Of a stretch of 64,000 nt of DNA, positions 12,184 through 24,148 are shown in pieces (the stretch's first letter is position 1; every line of letters starts with the position of its first letter). Source of the stretch: Rheum nobile (lineage: Eukaryota; Streptophyta; Magnoliopsida; Caryophyllales; Polygonaceae). The position numbers and the translations under genes were made by a program. The notes below the pieces were generated by a model, which made no database searches, was not told the origin of the DNA, and was given only the letters and a program-made list of their open reading frames with translations. Location: NCBI GenBank assembly GCA_027886185.1, contig WOAB01000689.1:5394001-5458000 (forward strand), read 5' to 3'.

Positions 12184-12366
12184 TTACTCATTTACCTTCG
12201 TGTTCTTTCCAATAACAAGATAAACCTCTTCAGGAGCCAAGAATGAGACACTCTTTCTAAACCTTATATTTTGCACTTGGTTTTTGCCATTTGCAGGATA
12301 AAGAAACTTCTGGTTTATAAAAATAGTATAAGTAATAATGGCATTATCGACAATAGTTTCCACCAA
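12184..12366 (-). pseudogene. Protease-like remnant of copia pol
   Basis: A 60-codon minus-strand frame with TIVDNAIITYTIF, which resembles the D-S/T-x-T-T-H-T-I-L type protease start of one copia lineage. It is short, weak and isolated. It could be chance, but position and strand suit the surrounding element. Confidence 0.3.
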
Positions 12367-12479
12367 TTAAATTTCCATATGGATGATCCTTTAATATTTG
12401 GGATATCACCAACTCAAGATTAGATAACTCGTGACCTTGATTTCTAACTTTCGAATAGAAATACATGCCTTAAAATATG

Positions 12480-14723
12480 TGTAATAACCTCTAAAAGTCC
12501 CAACTTTTGTTTTGTAAGCAAGACATGTTAGACATGTTCTGTAACCCTATAAGAACCATATGAATGTATGGATACACATTTAATGAAATATATGGGTTCT
12601 AATTATTGGAGGGTTGCTAAAATCGGAGTTAAGCAAGACCCGCGATCTAGGCCCGGGAGCCGCAGGCGCGGCATTGCCCGTGACCGCGGTTATGAAACCG
12701 TCTTTACTGAGACGTCGACGATCTAGGTTCCGGCATTTCTTCTCCGAGCGGCCGATTTAGGGAGGTCAAGAGGTTGTTCTTCCTCTCGTTTAGTGGAAGA
12801 GCTCCACCCTTGCCCTATAAATAGGGGCGGATCCGAGGGTGTTTTGCACGTCCTTCATCTCTTCCTCTCGTAATAGCTCGGTTTTTGGTGTTGTCGTCGG
12901 AGTTTTGTCGTCGTCGATCGTTGTCGGAGTCGAAGGTCCATCAAAGCGAAGCCAAGAGTGGTGGTGGTGCGCGCTTGTCCAAGAAGCAAGATCCGAGCCT
13001 CGTCTTCCCTTGGTATGGCTCCATTGCGTTCGTTTAGCTTGTTGTTCGACAATGGATCCCGCGACCGTGGCATAAATATTGCGATCGCGGCTGGGCAGAG
13101 GCCCGCGATCTCGGCTATGCAAACCGCGACCGTGAGACTGCCTTTTTCTTCGTCTTTTCGTTCCTTCGTACCCGTAACTAATTAGGGTTTTGTTTTAAAA
13201 CGTGTCTTGTATGCGTCGTCGGTGTTGGATTGTGCTCGTCTCCATGGCTGATTGTACGGATTGGAATCCGACCCTACTGAATGATGATAAATTCCAACGG
13301 GAATTTTAGTAGGCGGTGCACAAGTTCAAGTTCCCGGATTTCGGACCCAACTTTTCATTTGTCCGGACTAAGGCAAGTGGCGGTTCGCTCTTGTTGATTT
13401 ATTCCATATTTTTCTTAATAATCAATTACTTAATTGTTTAATTAAGTTGGAATAAAGTTGTTGATTTGTGTTTGGGAACTTAAACGATAAAATGTTGTGT
13501 TAAAAATATGAATTTATAATAGGTTGTATATATTGATAGAAACAACGCTATGATATATAATTCTATATGATATTACCGTAAAGTGATAAATGGATTTTGG
13601 TGTGGATATATATGTGGACTTACATGCTTAGTTAGCACGAGTATTCGTAGGAACGTTATGTACCTTGTGAGGTCTAGTCGTTTCTTTATAACAAGTACTA
13701 GAAGGTTTTTGCCCTAATACTCCTAGTCATGATTGTACCCTTATTCGGATATAAGTGGTAGGTGCACTTAGCTAGTGCCAATATTCAGGATTTATCCCAA
13801 AGATATCTCTCGTATCGAGATGATGTGAATTAAAAGCCTTAACGTGAATGTACGTTTTTGAAAGTAAATAAGATAAGTATTTTTACGCACATAATTAATA
13901 TACCCTTGGGCGAGAAGTACAACGTGGAACCCGCCCGGACTCTTGTTAGAGTAGGTCCTCTTTCCAATCTGGATTCGCAGTACGCGGTGAGGATGGTCGT
14001 TGACCCAAATAATCAAGGTCGTTTTTATAAACTTGTGTGAAAACTTAACGTTCCCAAACAATTACATACGTTTCCTATAAGACTCAATTTCGTTGGAGTC
14101 TTCTTTTTGATGCATATCTTCTTCTATCATTCCGTGAAAGTTTCGGGTTATGTATCGTTCCTTCGGTTATTATTCGAGGGACAATGATAGTAAACGGTTA
14201 CGATCACTAGAACCATTCTGCTTGTACCCTTGCATAGTCTTTCATTAGACTAACCAACCGGATTTTATTCCTTGCATGGTTGGTTGGTGTCATCCGTCTT
14301 ATACGATACATCAGAGGTTGGTCCCCGACGATTGAAGTAACCAATCGAAGAGAAGGCTTGCAGTTGAAGTTTGTGTTTTAAGAAGTAATATTTCCAAGGC
14401 GTGTATGTTTAATTTGAAATAAATGTAATACATAGTCATGTAATTAGGACTACTTTAAAAAAGTCTTCCGCTGTAATTTACAAGTCTTTCGTTGTCACTA
14501 TACTTTGTTGTAAAACCGTCCTTCTCATTTTACGAGAGGAATCTTAATAAAAGGTTGAGTTTTATTCATTTAAAATGTCTTCCGCTGATTATTCTTTCGT
14601 TATTTAATATTTGTGTATTTATTTAAGCTTAATTGTTCCGAATTAAAGCCTAGGGTGACTTTGGACATTAACATCTGAGGTCACTGGCGTGTGACACTAC
14701 CGACATAAGTCGGGGGTGTTACA
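12480..14723 (+). mobile_element. Solo LTR (2244 bp), probably of a gypsy-type or LARD element
   Basis: Begins TGTAATAACC and ends GGGGGTGTTACA (TG...CA) between two copies of ATATG (12475-12479 and 14724-14728). Its right half matches the solo LTR at 56500-59238 over long stretches, for example AAGTG[G/A]CGGTTCGCTCTTG and the block around GTATCGTTCCTTCGG. No primer-binding site, polypurine tract or coding region lies inside, so this is a single LTR left by recombination. A GC-rich zone with short frames (12640-13190) looks like transcript leader, not protein. The family name is inferred; it has no coding part to classify. Confidence 0.82.
12816..12822 (+). promoter_or_regulatory. TATA box of the solo LTR
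   Basis: CCCTATAAATAGGGGC is a textbook plant TATA context in an otherwise GC-rich part of the LTR, and it sets the plus orientation of this LTR. A transcript start about 30 bases downstream would fall near 12850. Confidence 0.55.
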
Positions 14724-16061
14724 ATATGTACTACTACCATAGTACAAAAATTGACTTATGATCATGAAACTCTTCAAGAGTAAATAGTGATCTCTAAATT
14801 GTCAATATATTGAGTCTTAATACTCACATAGAGTTGATGATGATATGATCGAATCATTAGTTTAGCACAATTTCTACAGGAATCCCAAGTGCTAAATTGT
14901 TTTCCCAAATACGTTTAGCCAAAAGAATTTTAACACTTAAGCTCTGTGTTAAATTGTTTCTTCTGGAAACCCATAAAGTTTGGCATTGCAATTATAGAAA
15001 TTGCTCCAAACTATATTTAAGAACTAAAACACTAGTAAAAGAAGATAAATTCATCATTCTTTCATTTCGAGGAATCATGTCACTTCAGGGACAATTTGAT
15101 TTTATGTGTACATCCACTGCCAAGGATGAAACTTATTATTTTACTATAAATACATAAAATATGTAAAAGTAAACATAATTAATAAAACAAAAAAAAAACA
15201 CAAACAACATTACTTAAATAAAGAGGATCATTGTCAACTTCGGGTGACTAGAAATTAAACACCAAATTTATTGACCATTTTATAACCTACTACAAGAAGT
15301 TAATTCTAATATATCCTTTTATTATCTGCTTCAAGAGATGGTATTTTCTATAGTTACTCACTACAAGGAGTAATATGGTTTATTGTTCCGTCTACTTCGA
15401 GAGATAGAGCTTATCACTACAGGGATGATTTTGGATTTGTCTATACCTTGACAAATATATTATGTTTGTATCCACTTCAGGGAATGTCAATTATCAAATT
15501 AATTTAAGAACTATATAAAAGAGTACATAAATTATAATCAACAATTAAATAAACAAACTATTATATGACAAGAATAAGTTAAATTTGAGTCTTTTATTTC
15601 TATCCACTTTCAGGAATATATATCCACTTCAAAATTATCACTTCAGGAGATAAAGTAAAGTTACAAAATAATATCACTCTAAAATTATCACTTCAGATAT
15701 TAAAAATTATATCTTGGGATTGAAAATTAAATCATTTAAAGTATTGAAACATATATCACTTTAATAAACAAAGTGAAACAAGATACAAAGACATAAACCT
15801 ATCAGAAAAAAAGCACAAAATAAAAGAGTTGTGTCATCAAGCCCAAATAGCCGACTGTATAATATTCTTGGAGGAGTTATTGTAAAGATGAACAAAGAAA
15901 GGAAATAGCACGTAAATAGAAGTCTAAGCAAATTGTTCTTCCGGCGGCTGTTGGCAAAATTTGGTGGCTTTAAAGAATAGCAAATTAATAGAGAATCTAT
16001 GCAACATAACTAATTGAAAGAAAAAAAAGAATACGGGAGAGAAATTTGCTGTTGAGGTTGG
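14724..16061 (-). other. 5' internal part of the decayed copia element; spaced CACTTCAGG-like motifs
   Basis: No coding frame is convincing (the longest, 14897-15157, is AT-rich and unlike any protein I know). Between about 15060 and 15715 short words such as CACTTCAGG, TACTTCGAGAGA, CTTCAAGAGA and CACTACAAGGA recur every 30-80 bases, a diffuse repeat in what should be the leader/gag region of the minus-strand element. Confidence 0.45.
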
Positions 16062-17094
16062 TAAGGGCGGACGCAGTGGGGGCTAAAATCCTGTTTGGCT
16101 AAAATCAATTTAATTACATTAACATATAACAATATAATATTTGAAAAAAATCTCTTTATTTTCTGAACCACCAATACTTGGAAAAAATCTATTCATTTTC
16201 CAAAATAATCAAATTATAAATTACATTAACATATAGCAATACAAGCAAACAATCAAACAAGAGAAGCTTAGGAGGATTTCTTGCATTGTTAATCTGCCTA
16301 ATCAGACCTTTTAAAAAAATTGATCTTAAATTGAAATTGAAATTAAACTATCTTACTTCATTGCTAAAGCCTAAACGGATAAACGTCCATTATTACCTCA
16401 CAAATCAGACTTTAAAAAAACTAGCTCGAACATTTATCAGATCTCTAACTTGAGCCAACCAACAATTCCAATAGGTATTTCAGTGAAATCATTTAAAACT
16501 TAAAACATATTCACATTAATCCTCCACGGCACGGCTCCACCATCTAGACATCGCCCTCGTGACCCCCAGCAACTCAGCAAGCTGGGCACCGCATCACCGC
16601 TGGGCACCGGTCCTCCCAACAGACACTAGTGGCAGTCACGGCAGTCACACCACCGCACCACCGCTGAGCACCGCACCGGCAACTCAGCAAGCTGCAAGCG
16701 CGCAGTAGCACCATCGCCAGCAAACCTTGTTCCTCCCACCGTTGGGCACCGCAGTAGCACTCATGACCGCTTGGCACTGGTCCTCCCAACAGCAAACCTT
16801 GTTTGTTCCTCCCACCGCTGGGCACCGCAGACCGCACGTCACTCCGTCTCCGTTGCCTTATTCCTCCCAACAACAAGGTGCACCGCCGCACCAGAGAAGA
16901 TGAAAATTGAGATTTGAGAGGAGAAAGAGGTGGAAGGAGACCAGAAGAAAGAGATGGAAGGAGATCGAGAAAAGAAATAAATTAGGGTCGGATGCTTTCA
17001 AACTTTGGATGAGGGAAAATAAATCCCGTATAAATTTAAAAAAAATCCAGTGGGGGCTGTAGCCCCCACTGGGCCCCACCTGCGTCCGCCCCTG
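16062..17094. mobile_element. Non-autonomous hAT element with GC-rich core
   Basis: An 8-bp duplication GAGGTTGG flanks it exactly (16054-16061 and 17095-17102), the hallmark length for hAT. The ends are inverted: TAAGGGCGGACGCAG on the left, and CAGGGGCGGACGCAG from the reverse complement of the right. Inside is an AT-rich left half and a GC-rich segment (16520-16890) of repeated CACCGCTGGGCACCGCA and CTTGTTCCTCCCACCG words. A 105-codon minus-strand frame there (16574-16891) is probably a by-product of the minisatellite. There is no hAT transposase. Confidence 0.85.
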
Positions 17095-17181
17095 GAGGTT
17101 GGCACACGTTAAGCCGTCGACAAAGTCTCAATGCATACGTTCACTCGGAAAAATCAATAGGAGCAATTCGTGTTGATAATG

Positions 17182-17665
17182 TGTTATAAATTAAGGGGGC
17201 GTTTGTTTGTATACCTTGGGTATAGGGAATGGGTATGAGAATGAGTCATACCGGATTTGGTGTTTGGTTGATGTAGGTATGGGTATGAAGTTCATTCCAA
17301 GGAATGACTCATACCTTCCTACAAGACTAATCCCCATACCCAAAAAAAAAAAGAGGTATGACTCATACCTATTTTTGTCTTTCTTTCATCTCTTCAAATT
17401 TATACCAAACACAAAGTCTTAAGAATCACTCAACCCCATTCCTCATACCCAACCCGATTCCTCATTCCAACCTGATTCATATTACGATACCAAACGAGCC
17501 CTAAGAGGTTTGAGAGAAGAAAAGAGAGCAATGCGATAGTAAATATGTGTTTATTAGGCTTCCAATAAGAGCCTTATATAGGGTTTACAATGCTTGGAAA
17601 ATAAGTCAACTCTAGGGTTTAGAGAAGTTTATCTTATATACACCCATAAATATAATATTATAACA
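17182..17665 (-). repeat. 5' LTR of the 10019-17665 element, split by a MITE
   Basis: Starts TGTTATAAATTAA, is interrupted at 17195-17501, and resumes with AGAGGTTTGAGAG through to ATAATATTATAACA. Without the insert it is about 174 bases. Just left of it the minus strand reads ATTATCAACACGAATTGC, a plausible primer-binding site with the TATCARCACGA form used in one copia lineage. Confidence 0.75.
17195..17501. mobile_element. PIF/Harbinger-type (Tourist-like) MITE, 307 bp
   Basis: Flanked by TAA on both sides (17192-17194 and 17502-17504), the 3-bp TWA duplication of PIF/Harbinger. The inverted ends are GGGGGCGTTTGTTTGTATACC and, from the right, GGGCTCGTTTGGTATC. The interior repeats GGTATGGGTATGA-type words. 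It has no coding capacity and sits inside the 5' LTR, so it is younger than the retrotransposon. Confidence 0.85.
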
Positions 17666-17696
17666 AGTATACCTATTTCAATAGAGAGCTGCATAA

Positions 17697-19690
17697 AAAT
17701 AGGGAATTAACTCTTTTTACATTTATTGCTTCACAAAAAATAGGAGAACCCTTGATTACGTACATTTAGTCTCCTTCTTCATCTTCCCATCTATTATAGT
17801 CCAAACACCACACAGTCACAACGAAACAATTGCCACAGCGCCAGACCACCGCAGCCACACTGTACCATCAGACCACCACAACCAAGCCTAGCACCGTGCC
17901 TCCACCTCGCACAACCCTAGCGCAGCTATGCCGCACCATCGGACCACCACCGTCACGCTAGCACCATGCCTCCGCCTCGCACAACCCTAGCATATCCACG
18001 CCGAATCGTCGGACCATCGCAACCACACCAAGTATCGCGCCGCCGCAGATCTGGCTGCCCTCGCACATCTGACTCGCGGGTACTGACGTTGTACTCACCA
18101 TAACTACTATACGAAGAATTTTTTCGGTAAGCATACAACATAATTTTTCTTCCTTTGCTGTTACACGAAAATTATACAACCTCTACATGAAAATAATTAT
18201 GGTATGCATTTAATAATTTTTATGGTAAGCATACAATAGGTTACACGAGAAATATATAGGTTACACGAAAGTTATATGGCAGCTAAACAAAAATTGTGAA
18301 TATGTTACACAATAGGTTACACGAAAAAGTGTAGTATGATACACGAAATTACATAATAGTTACAAAAAAAAAAATATAGTAGCTTAAACTAATAGGTTAC
18401 ACGAATTTATGTTATAGTATGATACACGAAAGTATATAATAGGTTACACAAAATAAAATTGCAAATTAGTGTAAGCTAAAATGCTACACAAGATGCTACA
18501 CAAAAATTATATGGTAGCTACACAAAAATTGTAAATAAGTTACATGAAAATTATAAAAGTTACACAAAAACTTTATAGTATGATACACGAAATTACATAA
18601 TAGTTACACAAAAATTATATAATAGTTTAAATTAATAGGCTACACAAATTTATGTTGTAATATAATAATAGGGAATTAACTCTTTTTACATTTATTGCTT
18701 CACAAAAAATAGGAGAACCCTTGATTACGTACATTTAGTCTCCTTCTTCATCTTCCCTATTAGAGTCCAAACCCCACACAATCACAATGAAACAATCGCC
18801 ACAACGCCAGACCACCGCAGCCACACTGCACCATCGGACCACCACAACCAAGCCTAGCACCGTGCCTCCACCTCGCACAACCCTAGCGCAGCCACGCCGC
18901 ACCATCGGACCACCACAGTCACGCTAGCACCACGCCTCCGCCTCGCACAACCCTAACTTATCCACGCCGAATCATTAGACCATCGCAACCACACCAAGTA
19001 TCGCGCCGCCACAGATCTGGCTGCCCAAGCACATCTGACTCGCGGGGTACCGCCGTTGTACTCACCATAACTACTATACGAAGAATTTTTTCGGTAAGCA
19101 TACAACATAATTTTTTTTCCTTTGCTGTTACACGAAAATTATACAACCTCTACATGAAAATAATTATGGTATGCATTTAATAGTTTTTATGGTAAGCATA
19201 CAATAGGTTACACGAGAAATATATAGGTTACACGAAAGTTATATGATAGCTAAACAAAAATTATGAATATGTTACACAATAGGTTACACGAAAAAGTGTA
19301 GTATGATACACGAAATTACATAATAGTTACACAAAAATTATATAGTAGCTTAAACTAATAGGTTACACGAATTTATGTTGTAGTATGATACACGAAAGTA
19401 CATAATAGGTTACACAAAATAAAATTGCAAATTAGTGTAAGCTAAAATGCTACACAAGATGCTACACAAAAATTATATGGTAGCTACACAAAAATTATAA
19501 ATAAGTTACACGAAAATTATATAAGCTACACAAAAACTTTATAGTATGATACACGAAATTACATAATAGTTACACAAAAATTATATAATAGTTTAAATTA
19601 ATAGGCTACACAAATTTATGTTGTAATATAATACACGAAAGTACAAAATAAATTACACGAATTAAATTGCAAATTAGTGTAAGTTAAAAT
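17697..19690. repeat. Tandem duplication of a unit of about 970 bp with TACACGAAA-rich half
   Basis: The segment beginning AGGGAATTAACTCTTTTTAC occurs at 17701 and again at 18670 (period 969), and the copies remain similar to about 19690. Each copy has a GC-richer part (CCTCCACCTCGCACAACCCTAGC, itself present twice per copy) and an AT-rich part with dozens of GTTACACGAAA/GCTACACAAAA words. Minus-strand frames starting MYNFRVTAKE occur in both copies but have no recognisable protein. The structure looks like a duplicated end of a DNA transposon with dense subterminal repeats; the outer ends were not resolved. Confidence 0.75.
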
Positions 19691-20564
19691 ACTAAACGAA
19701 ATAAATTACCATGTACCTATGTTGCGATGCGTTGACCTCAAACCCAATTCCACATCGAAGTGTAGTTACTTTCTCTGTTGAATGTTAGAGCTAATCAGTG
19801 AGAATCTACACCCTCTAAATTATGATTTAAGCCTGCATTTCAATAGACAGGGAGGGAAAGGCGCGCCGACGAAGATGATATCACCTAAGATTTCGACAGA
19901 GAGGAAATCAAGAATACACTAGAAAATCGATCTCACTTACACGAATGTACAGCAACGGGACTCGGCCGGCGGTGACAGCGAGAGACGTCGGCAAACAGTG
20001 GCAGCGGATCACGGCCGGCGAAGGCTGGTTGGCTGGCGGTGGAGACATGGAGGCGTGTAGGTGTGGAGACAAGTACGAAAGAGAAGGCCTCAGTGGAAAC
20101 GAATATGAACGTACAACGGATCGTGTAACCCGGCCAACAATGGAAAGAATACAAAGAAGTTTGAAATTAGAATAATTAGATTAAGGTTAATTTAGTCATT
20201 AAAAAATAAATAAATAAAATTGTACAAAAATGAATAAAAGAGTATACTTCTGCGAGAGGAATATTATAAAAAGAGGATTATTAGTGAATTCTTCTTAAAA
20301 AAAATAGATTATATATGATTATGGGAATTTTTAAAAATTATACAACTAATAAATCGAATAATTCTTATATCAAATTAACGGAAGATTCATTCTATCAATT
20401 GAAAATCCTATACGAATATATCGATGGATCCATTACATAATTAGATGAAAATTTTTAAAAAATGTGGTTTATCTGGTTTTTGGTAATGGTTTTTTTATAT
20501 ATATTTTGATGAATGATTCAACTATAGGAGTTGCTAAGAATGGTGCCTATAAGGAAAGAAAAGG
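19691..20564. other. No gene recognised; short GC-rich tract at 19930-20150
   Basis: Contains a GC-rich stretch (19930-20150) with overlapping 70-codon frames on both strands, none recognisable, followed by AT-rich DNA. It may belong to the same unknown element as the tandem duplication to its left. Confidence 0.4.
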
Positions 20565-20729
20565 CATATTCGGATCCGACATGAAGATGTGAGACACCTC
20601 ATTTTAAATGGTGTTATCAATTTAGAGTTCATAAGGTCGAAAAGGAATTCGGCTAATCCTTTAACCAAAGGATTACACAACAGAATTGTGGAGGAATCGT
20701 CGAGGGATATGGGTTTGAAACCTTTGTGA
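20565..20729 (+). pseudogene. C-terminal end of copia RNase H, fragment
   Basis: The frame HIRIRHEDVRHLI...GVINLEFIRSK...NPLTKGL...MGLKPL, ending at a TGA, matches the last 55 or so residues of copia RNase H (the RH-x-(V/I)-R-x-L...DPLTKGL signature). Nothing upstream continues in frame, so this is a 5'-truncated relic on the plus strand, unlike the minus-strand copia elements around it. Confidence 0.75.
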
Positions 20730-21812
20730 AAGATTATCTTACACCTATTGCTATGACCAATGATGAGTAAGAAAAGAGGTTGAACATTCAATGTTGTTAA
20801 TAATTTCATAGTCTTATAAATGATAGTCTCTATGAGACAGACTTGATGAGATCACCTACGTTAGTACAAAAAGGGAACATCCCTATAATTAGAACTTGAA
20901 AAGTCATTTGGAGTGTACTCATGGGTATCCCAAGTATATAGAGAGTCTCATGGAGCGATCTCAATTGCGGAGTCATATGGACATAAGGTAAAGTGTGTGT
21001 TCTTGAGTTACGCTCTCTAATATGATCAAAGAGTTCAAGACTTCGTTTACTCTTTTGATTTGAGAATATTCTTACAATCACTAAAGTTTTGGTTCAAATC
21101 GAAAGATACTAGTTCTTAAGCACTAAGTTTACCAAACTCGGATCAGTGTAAGCTTGGCATTAGTGGGTAATGTGGGTGGAATGATGTCATGTCACTCATT
21201 TAATACTTGTTTATGGCTGAAGAGAAAAGTGGGTTGAATTGGTGGTATTCCCAAGACATTCCATATTGGAAAACAAGGGGTAAACTTACATTCATATATA
21301 TGCTTTTCCTTAAAGTCTAAGTGAGTTGGGAGAAGAGAGGCCCCACTGTCGACCCTTGATGGAGAGGAGAGAGAGGCGTTGGAGTTCTTATTTTTCTTAA
21401 ATTCAAGATTGGTTTCAGGAGAAAAACGATGAAAACTTAACGAAAGATTTCAAGAGCAAAAAGAAGGAACAATCTTGTATTAGAATGCAGCTAAACGAAT
21501 TCTATGAATTCGATTAATATAGTCACTTACCACAAGGAACAACCTAACAGACATCGAACCAACTTGACGTAAATCGAAAAATCTCTAAAAAGTGAAACCC
21601 TAAGATCCGGACAATGCAATTCATTTATTATATGGATAAACAATCAATTATTATTTTTAAATTATCAATTCATTTTTCATAGTATAGGTTTTGTTGAATC
21701 CTGACTATTCTTGAGCTTGTTATATGTGTTTTTCGTTACTCATTTCTTCTTTATCATGGAAACTCACCGGATTTGAATTCTGTTTTCTTCCAAATTAATA
21801 CCATATGCCATA
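20730..21812 (+). other. Probable 3' internal region and LTR remnant of the plus-strand copia relic
   Basis: Follows the RNase H fragment without a new gene. The stretch around 21240-21310 (CATTCCATATTGGAAAACAA, ATATATGCTTTTCCTT) resembles the kind of sequence found in LTRs of Tork-type copia elements. I could not place LTR edges or find a partner LTR. Confidence 0.4.
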
Positions 21813-21975
21813 TGTGAAGATCGATAATGGGCTAGACGGGAAGAGGCCCAGATATAAGCCCAAAAGAGTTTCATCCTAAAATCAATTGGCAATAGAGGGA
21901 GATAGTCTTTGTCTTATATACTAGACAAGTCAGCCACATTCTTCCGATGTGGGACTTCCGATGTGGGACTCAACA
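21813..21975. mobile_element. Solo LTR of a TRIM element, 163 bp
   Basis: Starts TGTGAAGATCG and ends GTGGGACTCAACA. CCATA stands on both sides (21808-21812 and 21976-21980), a 5-bp duplication. It shares CATCCTAAAATCAATTGGCAATAG and CTTATATACTAGACAAGT with the LTRs of the complete TRIM at 42565-43065. CTTCCGATGTGGGA is tandemly repeated near its right end. Confidence 0.78.
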
Positions 21976-22762
21976 CCATAGTGTAGGCATGTGTCTTATC
22001 AGTGATTTCAATATGTAGGTAAGTTCATCCATCTCTTCTGGGTGAAAAAGATCTACAAGTCTTGATTCACTTAATTGAGAGGGGTCATTAGTTAAGGTTC
22101 AACGATCCAATCGAGATATGATAGTTAATCGAAATGAGACAATAAGATTGAATAAATTACAATAAACAAAAAAGCTTATCTCTACTTTGATCGAAACGAA
22201 GATCCAAATTATAGTGATCAATGGACTCATAACCACGTGAGAACACTTGAAAGCTTTAGGATTTTTTAGAGCTAGATAGAGTAAGCCGTCGTGTCAATGT
22301 GGGTTTACAAGTTGTTGAAAGAAGGTTTCCTCAAAAAATCTTAGGTATTTTGTCATGTATTTAATGGTTTGTTCTTAAGTATTGTTTCAGGAAATAATAA
22401 AAAACATACGAGCTATCTGGTACAGTTTAAAGGAACAATGGTTGTGACCAATGGATCAGTCATTATAGAGAACAGTGAGAACAAGAGCATCAGAGCTCAA
22501 GAAAAAGAGAAGGAATGAAGATTCCAGAAAACAAGGAAAACGGAGCAGAGAAGTTGTCAACGTTCTCAGCGAAGAGGCAAATCGCGAGATATTGCGTCTA
22601 GGGTTTTGAATGTTTGCTTGGAGCACAAGGAGACGTTCAAACAAGGAAAATGAAGATTATATCTTGCAGATAATGGGTCGGAATTATCATGGAGAGATAA
22701 GATCTATTTATGGAAACAAGATAATGTCAAATTGGAAGATATTGTTTGTTGTATTTTAGGAT
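21976..22762. other. No gene seen
   Basis: Mixed-composition DNA without a supported frame. It is the left flank of the large copia element. Confidence 0.45.
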
Positions 22763-23627
22763 TGTAGAATCGAGTGTGTTAGTACAAAGAACGGTATAAC
22801 TGTTCCTTGGGCAGCGGAATATCGTAACAGAATAACAGCGTAACAGACAAAGTTTCTTAGAGAGGAAAACTTAATCAACCAACTAGTTGACTAAGAAAAA
22901 CCTCTATCTCTAGGTTTTCCTAGTAGGATTTCAAAAGTCTACTTGTGTTATTAATTCTGGAATTACAATCAAGCAAGTCTTATCTCAATTTAGTTTACGC
23001 CTAGATATCTAGACATTTTATTGTAACGTTCCTAACAACACCTAAGACAATCAAAACCCTAACAAGTACTCAACTCACCAAAGTCTCGTCCTTGTAAGTT
23101 CTTCTCTTTCTCTGAATGCTCTAAGTTCTGTGGAAATGCCGTGAATGCTTGTTGAAATGAAGTGGACGACTTCCTTTCTTATAGTCTAGAAATTCTATCT
23201 AATTTATCCTAGTTTTACTTAAGGAAAATAAGATAAAATAATCCTATACAATCTTTTCTAATTTTTCCTAACCAGAAGATCTTGAACAACTTTATCTCTT
23301 GCGGCCCAAGTTGTTTCTTCAAGATCTTTTTCCATAATTAAGAGATTCGGCAATCACAAGGTCTACAACACGCGTCTCTGCGTTCCTTGGCGATGTTCCC
23401 TTTCTTTTTCTGTTCACTAACGCGTGTCTCTGTTTCTCTTTTGTTCCAGCGCGTTGTTCCTCATTGTTGACTTCTCTGTTCCTTTCATTCTCTGTTTTGA
23501 TTCATCACATGGTTTTCATCGTTCCTTTAAATCACTTGTTTCCTGAAACTCATAGTCACACTAAAAACTATCAAATGTCATTGAGTTTATCATCATCAAA
23601 ACTAGAGGGAACATCATCGTTCCAACA
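22763..23627 (-). repeat. 3' LTR (865 bp) of the large copia element
   Basis: Aligns end to end with 37075-37939 without a net length change and with a few percent substitutions by eye. The adjacent minus-strand internal sequence CCAAAAATGGAGAAAT is the likely polypurine tract. Confidence 0.9.
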
Positions 23628-24148
23628 ATTTCTCCATTTTTGGTGATGAAAAACTCCTTTAAAATTTGCACGTTCAAAACAGATAAGTAAGAAGTCAATC
23701 ACATGTAATCAAACATATACTACAATCAAGAGATTGACATTGTTCCCCCTCAGAAAGTTCATAGAAGAATTTACCTTCAAGCAGCGTCGTCATTCTCCTT
23801 AGCACTAGCTTCTGTTATCAACCCTTCCTTGGGTTTCACATTTTTCATACTTCCCCCTTTTGGCATCATCAAAAGATTACAGAAATCACAAAGTCTTGAC
23901 TCGCATGCAAATCATGATCAAAATATTTCATTCATTAAGTAGAAAGAAGTAAAAAGCAAAGGAACCTAGACAACTATCGTCAAAAGACAAGGAACAATTA
24001 CACAAAAGACATAAAAACATCGAAAAACAAGAACAGAGGGTCAGACGGACTGGATAGTGACAGGGAACACTCAAGTCTCAGGATCTTCAACAGCATCTTC
24101 ATCTTTGCTCAGAAAGTGATCCAAGAGCAGGTTCATGGTGATGTTCAG

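Larger units (their letters stand above)
10019..17665 (-). mobile_element. Decayed copia-type LTR retrotransposon with short LTRs, host to three later insertions
   Basis: Two related copies of a roughly 180-base LTR (10019-10202 and 17182-17665) flank this unit. AGTAT stands on both outer sides (10014-10018 and 17666-17670), a 5-bp target-site duplication. The LTR ends are TGTTATAA...TTATAACA, with the first base of the left copy mutated to G. Next to the left LTR, the minus strand shows the purine tract AAGGGAGAG (polypurine tract), so the left copy is the 3' LTR and the element is on the minus strand. The interior has no intact gene; a protease-like remnant is at 12184-12366. A solo LTR (12480-14723), a hAT element (16062-17094) and a MITE in the 5' LTR (17195-17501) inserted later. 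Confidence 0.8.

Noticed and set aside
12790..13185. Frames of 72-110 codons on both strands
   Set aside because: They lie in the GC-rich leader of a solo LTR, overlap one another and match nothing.
16574..16891. 105-codon minus-strand Cys/Arg/Gly-rich frame
   Set aside because: Product of a GC-rich minisatellite in a hAT element; the Cys pattern repeats with the DNA repeat and matches no known finger.
17958..19146. Repeated short frames starting MYNFRVTAKE
   Set aside because: They occur twice because of the tandem duplication; they contain many low-complexity residues and end differently in the two copies.
17697..19690. Possible CRISPR-like array
   Set aside because: The TACACGAAA words have no constant repeat-spacer length, and the context is a plant genome.
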